From assembly GCF_000021305.1 (NCBI RefSeq), contig NC_011772.1:171001-235000 (forward strand): DNA of 64,000 nucleotides, read 5' to 3'. A program made the translations under genes and the position numbers. Positions 8,675 to 17,237 of this stretch are shown here, piece by piece. This DNA is from Bacillus cereus G9842. GTDB lineage: Bacteria > Bacillota > Bacilli > Bacillales > Bacillaceae_G. Each line of letters begins with the position of its first letter. Within the stretch, counting starts at the first letter, position 1. Under the pieces are notes generated by a model. The model made no database searches, had not been told where the DNA came from, and saw only the letters and a list, made by a program, of their open reading frames with translations.

Positions 8675-10285
8675 ATGAAGAAGTTTTTACTGTTTGTCAT
8701 TATGACTGTTTTAGCAATTACTTCTGTCGCTTGCGGTAAGAAAGAGACGCAAAAGGCGAGTGCTGGTAAGGGAGAAGGAGATCGATTAGTAACGAATATT
8801 GGTAGCGATCCATATACACTTGATTCCGCTATTGCGACAGATAGCACGTCAGGTTATGTAATTGGACATTTATTCTCAAGCTTATATACGCAAGATAGTG
8901 ATGGGAAATATCAAAATGAATTAGCAGAGAAAGAAGAAGTAAATGCTGATGGAACTGAGTATACAATTCATTTAAAGAAAGATATTAAATGGTCAGATGG
9001 TTCTGCTATTACAGCAAATGATTTTGAATTTGCATGGAAGCGATTATTGAATCCGAAAACGGGTTCTATGAATGCAACAGAAATGTATTTTATTAAAGGG
9101 GCAGAGGCATACAATACTGGAAAAGGTGAAGAAGGACAAGTTGGTATTCAAGTCGTTGATCCTCAAACATTAAAGGTAACTCTTGAACATCCAGTTGCTT
9201 CTATTAAACAGAAATTAGCAAGCTCATTATTTATTCCATTAGCTAAAAAGTCGATTGATGATAATAATAAATTAAAAACAGATCCAAAAGAGTTAATTAC
9301 GAACGGGCCATTCACATTAAAAGAATGGAAGCATAATCAGGCTATTACAGTACAAAAAAATAAAGAATACTATGATAAAAAGGTAACATTAAAAGAAATT
9401 GAGTTTCGTATTATTCCAGATTCTAAAACAGCGTACCAATTATATAAATCAAAAGAATTAGATTTACTAAGCGGTTTACCGCAAGAAATGATTGAAAAAG
9501 AAAAAGGAAATAAAGAATATAAACGTGTTGCAGGATTTTCATCTTATATTTATTCGTTTAACGTAGAAAAAGAGCCATTCACAAATGCGAAAGTACGTAA
9601 AGCATTCTCATTAGCAGTTGATCGTAAGTTTATTGTTGAAAAACTGTATAAAAACAATGCACAAGAAGCAAATGCATTCGTTCCAGAAGGAGCAAAAACA
9701 CAAAGTGGGCGTGATTTCCGTAAAGAAAAAGGTGGTTACGTTAAATTTGATCCAGCAGAAGCGAAAAAATTATTAGAAGAAGGCATGAAAGAACAAGGCT
9801 GGTCTACATTACCTGAAGTAACATTAAAATTCACTACAGATACACAACATAAAAAAGTAGCAGAAGCAATGCAAGAAATGTTTAAGAAAAATCTTGGCGT
9901 AGATATTAAATTAGAAAATAAAGAGTGGAAGAGTTACATCGACACATATAAGCAAAGTGATTTCCAATTGGCTTATATGGGATGGGGCGGTTCTTTATTA
10001 GATCCAATTACTAAATTAGATTTATATGCAGGTGATGGTCCAAACAATTATGCAAAATGGCATAATAAAGAATTTGATGCTTTAGTGAAGGAAGCAGAAG
10101 TTGAACAAAATGAAGATAAGCGTTTTGACTTATTGCATAAAGCGGAAGATATTATGTTTACAGATTCACCATTAATTCCAATTATATTCCCGTCGGATTC
10201 CTATTTACAAAAACAAACGGTATCTGGACTTCAATATTATGTTGGATCTAAACCAGATTTAAGATATGCAAAAATAAAGAAGTAG
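8675..10285 (+). CDS. Peptide-binding lipoprotein (OppA/DppA family)
   Basis: Extracellular substrate-binding protein, 536 residues. Signal peptide with lipobox SVAC (Cys ~20), then a type-5 solute-binding fold (SBP_bac_5) with the family's KDIKWSDGSAITANDFEFAW region and YMGWGGSLLDP near the C-terminus. The ATG at 8675 follows an AAGGAG RBS; the frame stays open upstream across the ATPase gene, but only this start gives a signal peptide. Last gene of the riboswitch operon. Confidence 0.92.
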   Translation: MKKFLLFVIMTVLAITSVACGKKETQKASAGKGEGDRLVTNIGSDPYTLDSAIATDSTSGYVIGHLFSSLYTQDSDGKYQNELAEKEEVNADGTEYTIHLKKDIKWSDGSAITANDFEFAWKRLLNPKTGSMNATEMYFIKGAEAYNTGKGEEGQVGIQVVDPQTLKVTLEHPVASIKQKLASSLFIPLAKKSIDDNNKLKTDPKELITNGPFTLKEWKHNQAITVQKNKEYYDKKVTLKEIEFRIIPDSKTAYQLYKSKELDLLSGLPQEMIEKEKGNKEYKRVAGFSSYIYSFNVEKEPFTNAKVRKAFSLAVDRKFIVEKLYKNNAQEANAFVPEGAKTQSGRDFRKEKGGYVKFDPAEAKKLLEEGMKEQGWSTLPEVTLKFTTDTQHKKVAEAMQEMFKKNLGVDIKLENKEWKSYIDTYKQSDFQLAYMGWGGSLLDPITKLDLYAGDGPNNYAKWHNKEFDALVKEAEVEQNEDKRFDLLHKAEDIMFTDSPLIPIIFPSDSYLQKQTVSGLQYYVGSKPDLRYAKIKK

Positions 10286-10310
10286 GCAATCGCCTACTTC
10301 TTTATTTTAT
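10277..10310. terminator. Bidirectional terminator
   Basis: AAGAAGTAGGC-AAT-CGCCTACTTCTT hairpin with flanking A/T-rich tracts, between convergent genes. Confidence 0.8.
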
Positions 10311-10769
10311 TTCTCTTTTATATTCTTTTTTCGTTCCATCAGAGAAGACAACTTCTAAATCGAATTTTTGGTAGTCTTTATCAAGTTTGAACACGTTCAC
10401 TACTTGATCGATTACTTCTTGGTCAGGAGTATCTTTATCAAATTTTAATTCTTGTAGAAGTGGGCTTAATTTTGTAATAGCCTCGTCACCTGTAAACTTT
10501 GCATTTGTTTTATGGTCTTCAAGCTTTGCTTCCATTTTCTTATCAGCGGCTACATTCTTATAATCAGCTTCGTAGTCTTTCTTCGTATCTTGATAGTCTG
10601 CATCTAAACTAAATTCATTAAAGTTTAGTTTTAAATCTGCAGGAGCCTCATTTTTTGCTTCTTCAGTCGTCTTTTTATTAGAAGTTGTGTCTTCTTTTGC
10701 AGGGGCTTTACATCCTGTTAATGCAGGTACTAGCATAAGAGCTAATAAAACTGATAGTAGAATTCTCAT
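10302..10769 (-). CDS. YusW-like lipoprotein
   Basis: 155 residues. The ATG at 10769 with RBS AAGGAGG gives a clean signal peptide ending in lipobox LTGC (Cys ~20). The mature part is Lys/Asp/Glu-rich and ends in a VVFSDGTKKEYKREI strand pattern, resembling the YusW-like family of Bacillus lipoproteins. Monocistronic. Function unknown. Confidence 0.7.
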   Translation of the reverse strand: MRILLSVLLALMLVPALTGCKAPAKEDTTSNKKTTEEAKNEAPADLKLNFNEFSLDADYQDTKKDYEADYKNVAADKKMEAKLEDHKTNAKFTGDEAITKLSPLLQELKFDKDTPDQEVIDQVVNVFKLDKDYQKFDLEVVFSDGTKKEYKREIK

Positions 10770-10941
10770 TATAAATTCCTCCTTATGTAAATTCGTTCTA
10801 TACAAGTTTTTCCCAAAAACATGTAATTATGTATGTGTTGAAAATAAATTATTATCCTGCAGTCACAAGGGCTCATCCGCAATTTAAATCAAAAATGATT
10901 TGTATGTATATGGTAAATTGAAGTTGTGAGGAGGTACTGAA

Positions 10942-11157
10942 ATGCTTTCTAAAACGTATCAAACGATCGGTGAATTATTTCAAGCAACATATGCAGCAAA
11001 TGGCTATTATACAATAATATTCGGAGGAGTTAGTTTAGAGAGAAATATTATTTCATTATTAGTTATTGTATTGGTTACACAATTAGTAGCAGTGACGACT
11101 TTAGCTATAAAAGGAATGGTAAAGGGAAGAGGAAGCTCTGTAGTTAAAGTTGTATAA
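10942..11157 (+). CDS. Small membrane protein, unknown
   Basis: 71 residues with one clear membrane helix (~36-57, ISLLVIVLVTQLVAVTTLA) and a short basic C-terminal tail. Strong RBS GAGGAGG ahead of the ATG. Stands alone between two terminators. No family recognised. Confidence 0.65.
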   Translation: MLSKTYQTIGELFQATYAANGYYTIIFGGVSLERNIISLLVIVLVTQLVAVTTLAIKGMVKGRGSSVVKVV

Positions 11158-11195
11158 AAGTAAAAGGTATCCTTCGTAGGATACCTTTTACTTTT
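11157..11195. terminator. Bidirectional terminator
   Basis: AAAAGTAAAAGGTATCC-TTCG-GGATACCTTTTACTTTT; serves the 71-aa gene and the converging peptide-binding protein gene. Confidence 0.88.
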
Positions 11196-11196
11196 G

Positions 11197-12837
11197 TTAT
11201 TTTGCAACTTCTGTCCACTTATAGTTAAATTCACCGCCGAAGTCAGTCGTTACAAGTCCTTTAATGAAAGAGCGTTGTAAGTAAGAACGACCTTGTTGGT
11301 ATAAAGGAGCGACAGCGCCGTCTTGTAATAGAATTTTTTCAGCTTGCTTCATTGCTTCAAAGCGTGCTTTTTCATCGCCAGCTAAATCTGTTTTCACTTT
11401 ATGAATGAGCTCATCGTACTCTTTGTTAGAGTACTTATCGAAGTTATAAGCACTATCTGTTGTAAATAAATCTAAGAATGTAATTGGATCAGCGAAGTCA
11501 GGGCCCCAGCCGTCAATACCAATTTCATAGTCACCACTTAATAGTAGTTTCAACTGTTGTTTACGTGGTTGCGGTTTTAAATTCACTGTTAATCCATCTA
11601 AGTTCTTTTCTAACTCACCTTTTAAATATTCACCAGTCTTTTTAGCTAAAGCATTGTCACTTGTTAATAGTTCGATTGTTACTTTGTCAGTACCAAGTTC
11701 TTGTTTTGCTTTTTTCCAGTTTTCTTTCGCTGTTTTCACATCATCCTTGACTAGATTTCCATTTTCTTTACGGAAGTCATTGCCTTCTGGACTTTTTGCA
11801 AATTTCGCAGGAACCATTCCTTCAGCTGGAACAGCACCGTTATTTAAAATTGTTTCTACGTATGCTTTTTTATTCATTGCGCCGTTAATAGCAAGGCGTG
11901 CATGTTGATTTTTTAATGTTTCATTTTTCTGATTTAGTCGTAAGAATTGAATGCCGACTTCAGCGCGTTCCTTGAAGTTTGGATCGCTCTTATATTTATC
12001 AACAAACTCTGCAGTTAAAGCAACGCGATCAATTTGTCCTGAATCATATAAATTCACTTCTGTAGACTTATCTTTAACGACATTGAAGTTGATTTCTTCT
12101 AATTTTACCGTTTTAGCATCCCAATAGTTAGGGTTTTTCTTCAATTGGAAACTTTGTTCGTGTTTCCAGTTATCTAATGTGAAAGCACCGTTGTAAATTA
12201 AATGATTTGTTTCTAAACCGTATTTATCGCCCTGAGACTTTAAGTACTCTTCATTAATTGGCAAGAATGTTGAGAATGTCGTTAAGCTTAAGAAGTAAGG
12301 AACAGGACGGTCTAGTTGTACTTCTAACGTTTTGTCATCAACAGCTTTGACCCCTAGTTGATCAATTGGTAATTGTTTTTGGTTTATTTGTTTCGCATTC
12401 TGTACATCGAAGAATAAGAATGCGTATTCAGCTGCTGTATCAGGATTTACGGCACGTTGCCAAGCAAAGACGAAGTCCTTTGCTGTAACAGGAGTACCGT
12501 TTGACCATTTTGAATCACGCAGATGGAATGTATATTTTGTTTTATCGGGACTAGTGTCAACCGACTCAGCAACACCAGGAATCGGTTTATTATCTTCTCC
12601 CATTGCATATAAACCTTCAAAAACATTGCGCATTACATTCATGGATTCCCCATCCGTTGCTTTTGCAACATCCATTGTTGGAATTTCTGAAGCGAATGAT
12701 AAGTTAATTGCTTGTTTATCAGGTACTTTATCGTTTGCTTTCGCTCCGCCTGCATTATCTTTATTTCCCCCGCAAGCAGTTAGTAATAGACTTGCCCCTA
12801 AAACAGATGCAACAACAGGTACAACTTTTTTCTTCAT
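11197..12837 (-). CDS. Orphan peptide-binding lipoprotein (OppA family), no riboswitch
   Basis: 546 residues with lipobox LTAC (Cys ~22), then the SBP_bac_5 fold (LRDSKWSNGTPVTAKDFVFAW; IGIDGWGPDFADPITFLD). By eye it is roughly two-thirds identical to the neighbouring protein at 13242-14882, so the two are tandem duplicates. RBS GGGAGG. It has no permease or ATPase beside it and probably feeds a transporter encoded elsewhere. Its promoter (13056-13084) aligns with that of the neighbour, but the ~220-nt leader has no SAM aptamer. Confidence 0.9.
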   Translation of the reverse strand: MKKKVVPVVASVLGASLLLTACGGNKDNAGGAKANDKVPDKQAINLSFASEIPTMDVAKATDGESMNVMRNVFEGLYAMGEDNKPIPGVAESVDTSPDKTKYTFHLRDSKWSNGTPVTAKDFVFAWQRAVNPDTAAEYAFLFFDVQNAKQINQKQLPIDQLGVKAVDDKTLEVQLDRPVPYFLSLTTFSTFLPINEEYLKSQGDKYGLETNHLIYNGAFTLDNWKHEQSFQLKKNPNYWDAKTVKLEEINFNVVKDKSTEVNLYDSGQIDRVALTAEFVDKYKSDPNFKERAEVGIQFLRLNQKNETLKNQHARLAINGAMNKKAYVETILNNGAVPAEGMVPAKFAKSPEGNDFRKENGNLVKDDVKTAKENWKKAKQELGTDKVTIELLTSDNALAKKTGEYLKGELEKNLDGLTVNLKPQPRKQQLKLLLSGDYEIGIDGWGPDFADPITFLDLFTTDSAYNFDKYSNKEYDELIHKVKTDLAGDEKARFEAMKQAEKILLQDGAVAPLYQQGRSYLQRSFIKGLVTTDFGGEFNYKWTEVAK

Positions 12838-13130
12838 TGTTCGTTCCTCCCTAAATGTGTTGTTCGTAACGTCATAATGTCCATGTCTTGAAGTAGCTAT
12901 AGAAGGAGATGAAACCTATTATAAATATTTGTTTATAGGTAATCAGGTGTTCTATATGTATATACATGTTGAGCTGTAATCTATCGTTATATGTTTCAAC
13001 GTAGTAGACATTATATTTTGATGGTGAAATATTTTGTTTCTTTGATTATTTAGAATATTAACACTGGAAAGAACTATATGTCAATAATAAAAATAGAATG
13101 TTAATTTCTTAGAATAATATATTGAAAAAG
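12838..13130 (-). other. Long leader of the 11197-12837 gene
   Basis: Promoter to start codon is about 220 nt, unusually long. I see A/T-rich sequence and weak short inverted repeats, but no S-box, T-box or other aptamer that I recognise and no leader terminator. Confidence 0.4.
13056..13084 (-). promoter_or_regulatory. Sigma-A promoter of the 11197-12837 gene
   Basis: On the minus strand TTGACA (13084-13079), 17 bp, TTAATA (13061-13056). It aligns with the promoter of the paralogue at 15170-15198, including the flanking TTTCTTTGAT block. Confidence 0.65.
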
Positions 13131-13131
13131 T

Positions 13132-13155
13132 AGATTCTCTTGTGTGAGAGAACCT
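13132..13155 (-). terminator. Possible terminator between tandem binding-protein genes
   Basis: AGGTTCTCT/AGAGAATCT hairpin (9 bp, one G-U) followed on the minus strand by ACTTTTT. Confidence 0.5.
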
Positions 13156-13198
13156 GCTTTTAATATATTTTGCTAAAAAAACAATTGGTGTGGGCTAA

Positions 13199-13230
13199 TA
13201 ATAAGTGGGGATGAAGAACCCTCACTTATT
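13199..13230 (-). terminator. Weak hairpin downstream of the 13242-14882 gene
   Basis: AATAAGTGaGGG / CCCCACTTATT inverted repeat without a good T-run. It may act together with the hairpin at 13132-13155. Confidence 0.35.
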
Positions 13231-13241
13231 ACGGTTTTACT

Positions 13242-14882
13242 TTATTTTTCAATTTTTGCCCACTTGAAATTTAATTGACCCGCAAAGTCTACTTGCACAA
13301 TTCCTTTCACATAAGAACGTTCTAAATAAGATTCGCCTTTTTGGTAAAGAGGAGCGATAACAGAGTCTTTAAATAATATTTTCTCGGATGCTAGTAATGC
13401 TTCCCAGCGAGCTTTTTCATCACCAGCTAAAGTTGTTTTCACTTTTGCTATTGTTTCATCGAATTCCTTATTAGAGTAATGATCTAAGTTATAAGGGTTA
13501 TTCGTTGTAAATAGCTCAAGGAATGTAATTGGATCCGCAAAGTCAGGGCTCCAGCCGTCAATTCCGATTTCGTAGTCACCTTTTAATAAAAGCGAAACTT
13601 GTTGCTTACGCGGTTGCGGTTTTATATTTACTGTTAATCCATCTAAATTCTTTTCTAGTTGCCCTTTTAAGAATTCACCAGTTTTCTTATCAAGGTCAGC
13701 ATCACTCGTTAATAATTCTAATGTTATCTTTTCAGAACCAAGCTCTTGTTTAGCTTTTTTCCATAACTCTTGTGCAGATTTTGTATCAACTTTTGTTAAA
13801 TCGCCGTTTGCAGTACGGAAGTCTTTTCCTTCAGGTCCTTTTGCAAAGTTTTTTGGAACGAGACCAAGTGTTGATGTAGAGCCATCATTTAATAACGTAT
13901 TTACAAAGGATTTTCTATCAATTGTTTGATTAATTGCTTGGCGTGCAGAAACATTTTGAAGTACTTTGTTTTGTTGATTCATACGTAAAAATTGTACGCC
14001 TACGTTTGGACGTTCTTTAAAGTTAGCATCCTTTTTATATTTATCGACAAAGTCAGATGTTAGTTTTATACGATCTAATTGTTTTGACTCGAATAAATTT
14101 ACTTCTGTTGATTTTTCTTTTACGACGTTAAAATTGATTTCTTCTAGTTTGACAGTATCTTTATCCCAATAGGTAGGGTTTTTCTTGAATTTAAAGCTTT
14201 GTTCGTGCTTCCAATCGCTTAGTGTAAAAGCTCCATTGTACAAGATTGTATGATCTTCTAAAGCGTACTTATCACCTTGTGCTTTAAAGAATTCCTCGTT
14301 AATTGGTAGAAATGTTGGGAACGCTGTTAAGCTAATAAAATACGGAACAGGACGCTCCAATTCTACCTCAAACGTATGGTCATCAACTGCTTTTACACCA
14401 AGTTGGTCGGCTGGAAGTTCTTTGTTGTTAATTTTTGTTGCATTTTTAATATCAAAGAATAGAAATGCATATTCAGAGGCTGTTGCTGGATCTACGGCTC
14501 TCTGCCAAGCGAACACAAAATCTTTCGCTGTAACAGGAGTGCCGTTTGACCATTTTGAATCTCGCAGGTGGAATGTGTATTTTGTTTTATCGCCACTTAC
14601 TTCATGAGATTTTGCAACGCCAGGGAAAGGTTTGTTACCTTCACCAAGATTATACAAACCTTCAAATACGTTTCTCATTACTTGACCAGAATCAGTATCT
14701 GTAGCACGGGCCGTATCCATTGTTCGTATTTCAGTAGGTGAAGATAAATTTAAAACCTGTTTGCTAGGTGCCTCGTCTTTTGCATTTGCTCCGCTTGCTT
14801 CGTTTTTATAACTACCGCAACCAGTTAATAAAATACTTACTCCTACAACTGATGCAATACCGGGTACAAACTTCTTTTTCAT
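13242..14882 (-). CDS. Orphan peptide-binding lipoprotein (OppA family), SAM-riboswitch controlled
   Basis: 546 residues, signal peptide with lipobox LTGC (Cys ~22), SBP_bac_5 fold (LRDSKWSNGTPVTAKDFVFAW; IGIDGWSPDFADPITFLE). RBS AGGAGG before the ATG. Tandem duplicate of the 11197-12837 gene. A SAM-I aptamer and terminator lie in its leader, so expression should rise when SAM is scarce. The likely role is capture of methionine-bearing peptides for a shared transporter; the riboswitch-controlled operon at 4985-10285 is one candidate partner. Confidence 0.92.
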   Translation of the reverse strand: MKKKFVPGIASVVGVSILLTGCGSYKNEASGANAKDEAPSKQVLNLSSPTEIRTMDTARATDTDSGQVMRNVFEGLYNLGEGNKPFPGVAKSHEVSGDKTKYTFHLRDSKWSNGTPVTAKDFVFAWQRAVDPATASEYAFLFFDIKNATKINNKELPADQLGVKAVDDHTFEVELERPVPYFISLTAFPTFLPINEEFFKAQGDKYALEDHTILYNGAFTLSDWKHEQSFKFKKNPTYWDKDTVKLEEINFNVVKEKSTEVNLFESKQLDRIKLTSDFVDKYKKDANFKERPNVGVQFLRMNQQNKVLQNVSARQAINQTIDRKSFVNTLLNDGSTSTLGLVPKNFAKGPEGKDFRTANGDLTKVDTKSAQELWKKAKQELGSEKITLELLTSDADLDKKTGEFLKGQLEKNLDGLTVNIKPQPRKQQVSLLLKGDYEIGIDGWSPDFADPITFLELFTTNNPYNLDHYSNKEFDETIAKVKTTLAGDEKARWEALLASEKILFKDSVIAPLYQKGESYLERSYVKGIVQVDFAGQLNFKWAKIEK

Positions 14883-14936
14883 TTGATTTTCCTCCTAAAT
14901 AATTAAGTTTGGATGATGATGAGGGAAATGAAAAAT

Positions 14937-14976
14937 AAAAAATCCCTCTTTTCATATTGAGAAAGAGGGATTTTTA
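14937..14976 (-). terminator. Riboswitch-controlled terminator (minus strand)
   Basis: AAATCCCTCTTT / AAAGAGGGATTT hairpin, T-run on the minus strand, between the SAM-I aptamer and the start codon. Confidence 0.88.
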
Positions 14977-15011
14977 CGTACAAGTTATGCACCCGTATAT
15001 AAACGAAGTCC

Positions 15012-15122
15012 CTCATTCTATCTTTCAAGCATAAAGCTTGCAGGAAGTGGCACAGTATTCAAAATGAACCTGCTGCCGAGGTTTCAAAGGGCCAGTCCCT
15101 CCACCTCTCTTGATACAATGAG
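15012..15122 (-). ncRNA. SAM-I (S-box) riboswitch aptamer (minus strand)
   Basis: On the minus strand: AGAGAGGTGGAGGGACTGGC, then CTTTGAAACCTCGGCAGCAG, with P1 closed by CTCATTGTATC and GATAGAATGAG. Full S-box core, regulating the peptide-binding protein gene at 13242-14882. Confidence 0.95.
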
Positions 15123-15169
15123 TAAACGAATAAATTTTATTAATTTTTGTGTTTCTTTGATAATTCAAA

Positions 15170-15198
15170 ATCTTACACCTTGAACAATGAAGTGTCAA
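15170..15198 (-). promoter_or_regulatory. Sigma-A promoter of the riboswitch-controlled binding-protein gene
   Basis: Minus strand TTGACA (15198-15193), 17 bp, TAAGAT (15175-15170), about 50 bp upstream of the aptamer. Confidence 0.65.
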
Positions 15199-15238
15199 CC
15201 AAATGGAATATAGTTTAAATTTTCAGTTATCTCAAATG

Positions 15239-15269
15239 AAAAAACCACTGCATATGGCAGTGGTTTTTC
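15239..15269 (-). terminator. Terminator of the aldo/keto reductase operon
   Basis: AAAAACCACTGC-CATATG-GCAGTGGTTTTT, nearly perfect and symmetrical. Confidence 0.85.
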
Positions 15270-15271
15270 GC

Positions 15272-16105
15272 TTAGAAGTTAAAGTTATCTGGATCTGGAC
15301 CAACGCGACGATCTTCATTTAAAGCTTGAATTGCTTTCATATCATCAGCACTTAATTCAAAGTCGAAGATGTTTGCATTTTCAATAATGCGATGTTCTTT
15401 AATTGATTTAGGGATTGTTACAACTTCGTTTTGTAAATCCCAGCGTAAAATAATTTGCGCAGTTGATTTATTATATTTTGTCGCAATTTCTTGTAACGTT
15501 GGATTATCTAGTAGTTGTCCTTGCATTAATGGTGACCAAGCTTCAAGCTGGATATTATGTTCTTTACAGAAAGCGTGTAACTCTTCTTGTGCTAAACGTG
15601 GGTGGTATTCCACTTGGTTGACCATTGGCTTAATTTCAGCAATTTCAAATACGTCTTGTAAGTGGTGAATGTGGAAATTACTCACACCGATAGCGCGAAC
15701 ACGGCCATCTTTATAAAGCTTTTCTAATGCTTTCCATGATTCGGTATATTTCCCTTTTACAGGCCAATGTACTAAATATAAATCTAAATATTCTAGACCT
15801 AATTTCTCTAATGTAGTTTCAAATGCTTGAAGTGTTGTTTCATATCCTTGATCGCTATTCCATACTTTTGAGGTAATAAATAATTCTTCACGTGAAACAC
15901 CGGATTCACGAATCGCTTGTCCAACGCCTTCTTCATTTTGATAGATTGCTGCAGTATCGATGCTGCGGTAGCCATTTTTAATTGCTGCTTTTACAGAATC
16001 AATTACTTCTGAACCATCTTCTACTTTAAAAACACCTAAACCAAACCAAGGCATTTTTACACCGTTATGTAATGTTGTATAGTCCTTTAAACTTGTTAAA
16101 GTCAT
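15272..16105 (-). CDS. yvgN: Aldo/keto reductase, YvgN-like (glyoxal/methylglyoxal reductase)
   Basis: 277 residues, NADPH-dependent (beta/alpha)8 barrel. The catalytic tetrad is visible: Asp in SIDTAAIY, Tyr in IYQNEEGVG, Lys in ITSKVWN and His in LYLVHWP. The NADP site IPKSIKEHRI lies near the C-terminus. By memory it is very close to B. subtilis YvgN, which reduces glyoxal and methylglyoxal. It lies 1 bp after the pyrroline-5-carboxylate reductase gene and probably shares its mRNA. In B. subtilis yvgN neighbours the yvgK-yvgL-yvgM molybdate genes, whose counterparts are 2.3 kb away here. Confidence 0.88.
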   Translation of the reverse strand: MTLTSLKDYTTLHNGVKMPWFGLGVFKVEDGSEVIDSVKAAIKNGYRSIDTAAIYQNEEGVGQAIRESGVSREELFITSKVWNSDQGYETTLQAFETTLEKLGLEYLDLYLVHWPVKGKYTESWKALEKLYKDGRVRAIGVSNFHIHHLQDVFEIAEIKPMVNQVEYHPRLAQEELHAFCKEHNIQLEAWSPLMQGQLLDNPTLQEIATKYNKSTAQIILRWDLQNEVVTIPKSIKEHRIIENANIFDFELSADDMKAIQALNEDRRVGPDPDNFNF

Positions 16106-16106
16106 A

Positions 16107-16910
16107 TTATTTCCCCCTAGCTTTTTTGTTTGTTGCTTCTACTGCTTTTTGAATTGCCTCTGAAAAATTATATTCATATAAAGTTTTGAGACCCTCAGCT
16201 GTGGAACCACCTGGCGTTGTTACTTGTTCGCGGAGGTTAGCTGGATCTTGCGTTTGTTCGAGCATAGAAGCAGAGCCAGAAATCATTTGAATGACAAGAT
16301 GTTTTGCGGTTTCTTCATCGACTCCATAACTTTTTGTTGCTTCAATTAAGCTTTCAGCAAAGTAATAAAGGAAGGCTGGTGCACTTCCAGTAACTGCAGT
16401 AAGCTGATGAACTTCTTCCTCAGTACAAAGTTGCGAAGTACCAATACCTCTTAAAAGCAGTTGCAGGGTTTCTTGATGCATCTCTTTTATTGATTGTCCC
16501 ATTGTATATAAGGAGATAGACTTTCCAATTTCAGCAGCTGTATTAGGCATAATCCAAGCAACAGGCGTGCCTTTTGGGAGTCTAGCTTCTAAATAAGATG
16601 GTCCAATGCCAGCTGCTACTGTTACGACAAGTTGATTTGATATTAACGGAGATAGCTCAGCTAATAACTCTTCATGAGCAGAAGGTGGCATTGCTAAAAC
16701 AACCGTATCGACAGATGTAACATGCTGCTTCCAATCTGTTGCAGTAGACACATTATATCGATGTTGTAACTGTTTTAGTTTTTCTGCGTTGCTTCGGTTA
16801 GAGACGATAATTTCTTCGATGTACTCTTTGCTTGTTTTAAGTAATCCGGAAAATATAGCTTCGGCCATACGACCGGCACCAATAAATAAAATTCGATGTT
16901 TAGTTAGCAT
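16107..16910 (-). CDS. proC: Pyrroline-5-carboxylate reductase
   Basis: 267 residues. Last step of proline synthesis: reduces pyrroline-5-carboxylate with NAD(P)H. N-terminal Rossmann motif FIGAGRMAEAIFSGL, and the dimerisation-domain signature spans ~155-240, including TAVTGSAPAFLYYFAES and VTTPGGSTAEGL. Bacillus genomes carry several paralogues (proG/H/I); which one this matches cannot be settled by eye. First gene of a two-gene unit with the aldo/keto reductase. Confidence 0.9.
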   Translation of the reverse strand: MLTKHRILFIGAGRMAEAIFSGLLKTSKEYIEEIIVSNRSNAEKLKQLQHRYNVSTATDWKQHVTSVDTVVLAMPPSAHEELLAELSPLISNQLVVTVAAGIGPSYLEARLPKGTPVAWIMPNTAAEIGKSISLYTMGQSIKEMHQETLQLLLRGIGTSQLCTEEEVHQLTAVTGSAPAFLYYFAESLIEATKSYGVDEETAKHLVIQMISGSASMLEQTQDPANLREQVTTPGGSTAEGLKTLYEYNFSEAIQKAVEATNKKARGK

Positions 16911-17026
16911 ATCCTTTATTCCTTTCTAGTAGAGATATGTTATAAAAACGATATCATCTTTAAGAGAATTTTGTAAAAAGAAAAGACTTACCGTAGATGG
17001 AATGGATAATGGGAAGGCGGAAATTC

Positions 17027-17170
17027 ATGGTAAAGGAAAGGGCTATTACTTATACTGGTTTCTACGTCATACTAATATTAGCTGTTATTAATCTCTTTAT
17101 ATGTGTAGCTGGTTTGCTAGAGTGGAAGAGCAATTATAAGGGGCAAGAACATACAAATAATTATATCTAG
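17027..17170 (+). CDS. Small single-pass membrane protein, 47 aa
   Basis: Short frame between divergent genes. It starts at ATG 17027 with an AAGGCGG RBS six bases upstream; an in-frame ATG at 17009 lacks an RBS. Residues ~10-31 form one hydrophobic helix (GFYVILILAVINLFICVAGL), followed by a polar tail. The stop is followed within 20 bp by a strong terminator. No family recognised. Confidence 0.5.
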   Translation: MVKERAITYTGFYVILILAVINLFICVAGLLEWKSNYKGQEHTNNYI

Positions 17171-17185
17171 AAAATAATTAGAATT

Positions 17186-17220
17186 GAAAAACCCCTGAAG
17201 CATATATGCTTCAGGGGTTT
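17186..17220. terminator. Bidirectional terminator
   Basis: AAACCCCTGAAGCATA / TATGCTTCAGGGGTTT perfect hairpin with A-run and T-run. Confidence 0.9.
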
Positions 17221-17237
17221 ACTGATAGAATATAAGA

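Noticed and set aside
12838..13055. Degenerate SAM riboswitch in the leader of the 11197-12837 gene
   Set aside because: The S-box core GAGGGACTGGCCC and P1 pairing are absent; only the upstream promoter matches the riboswitch-controlled paralogue.
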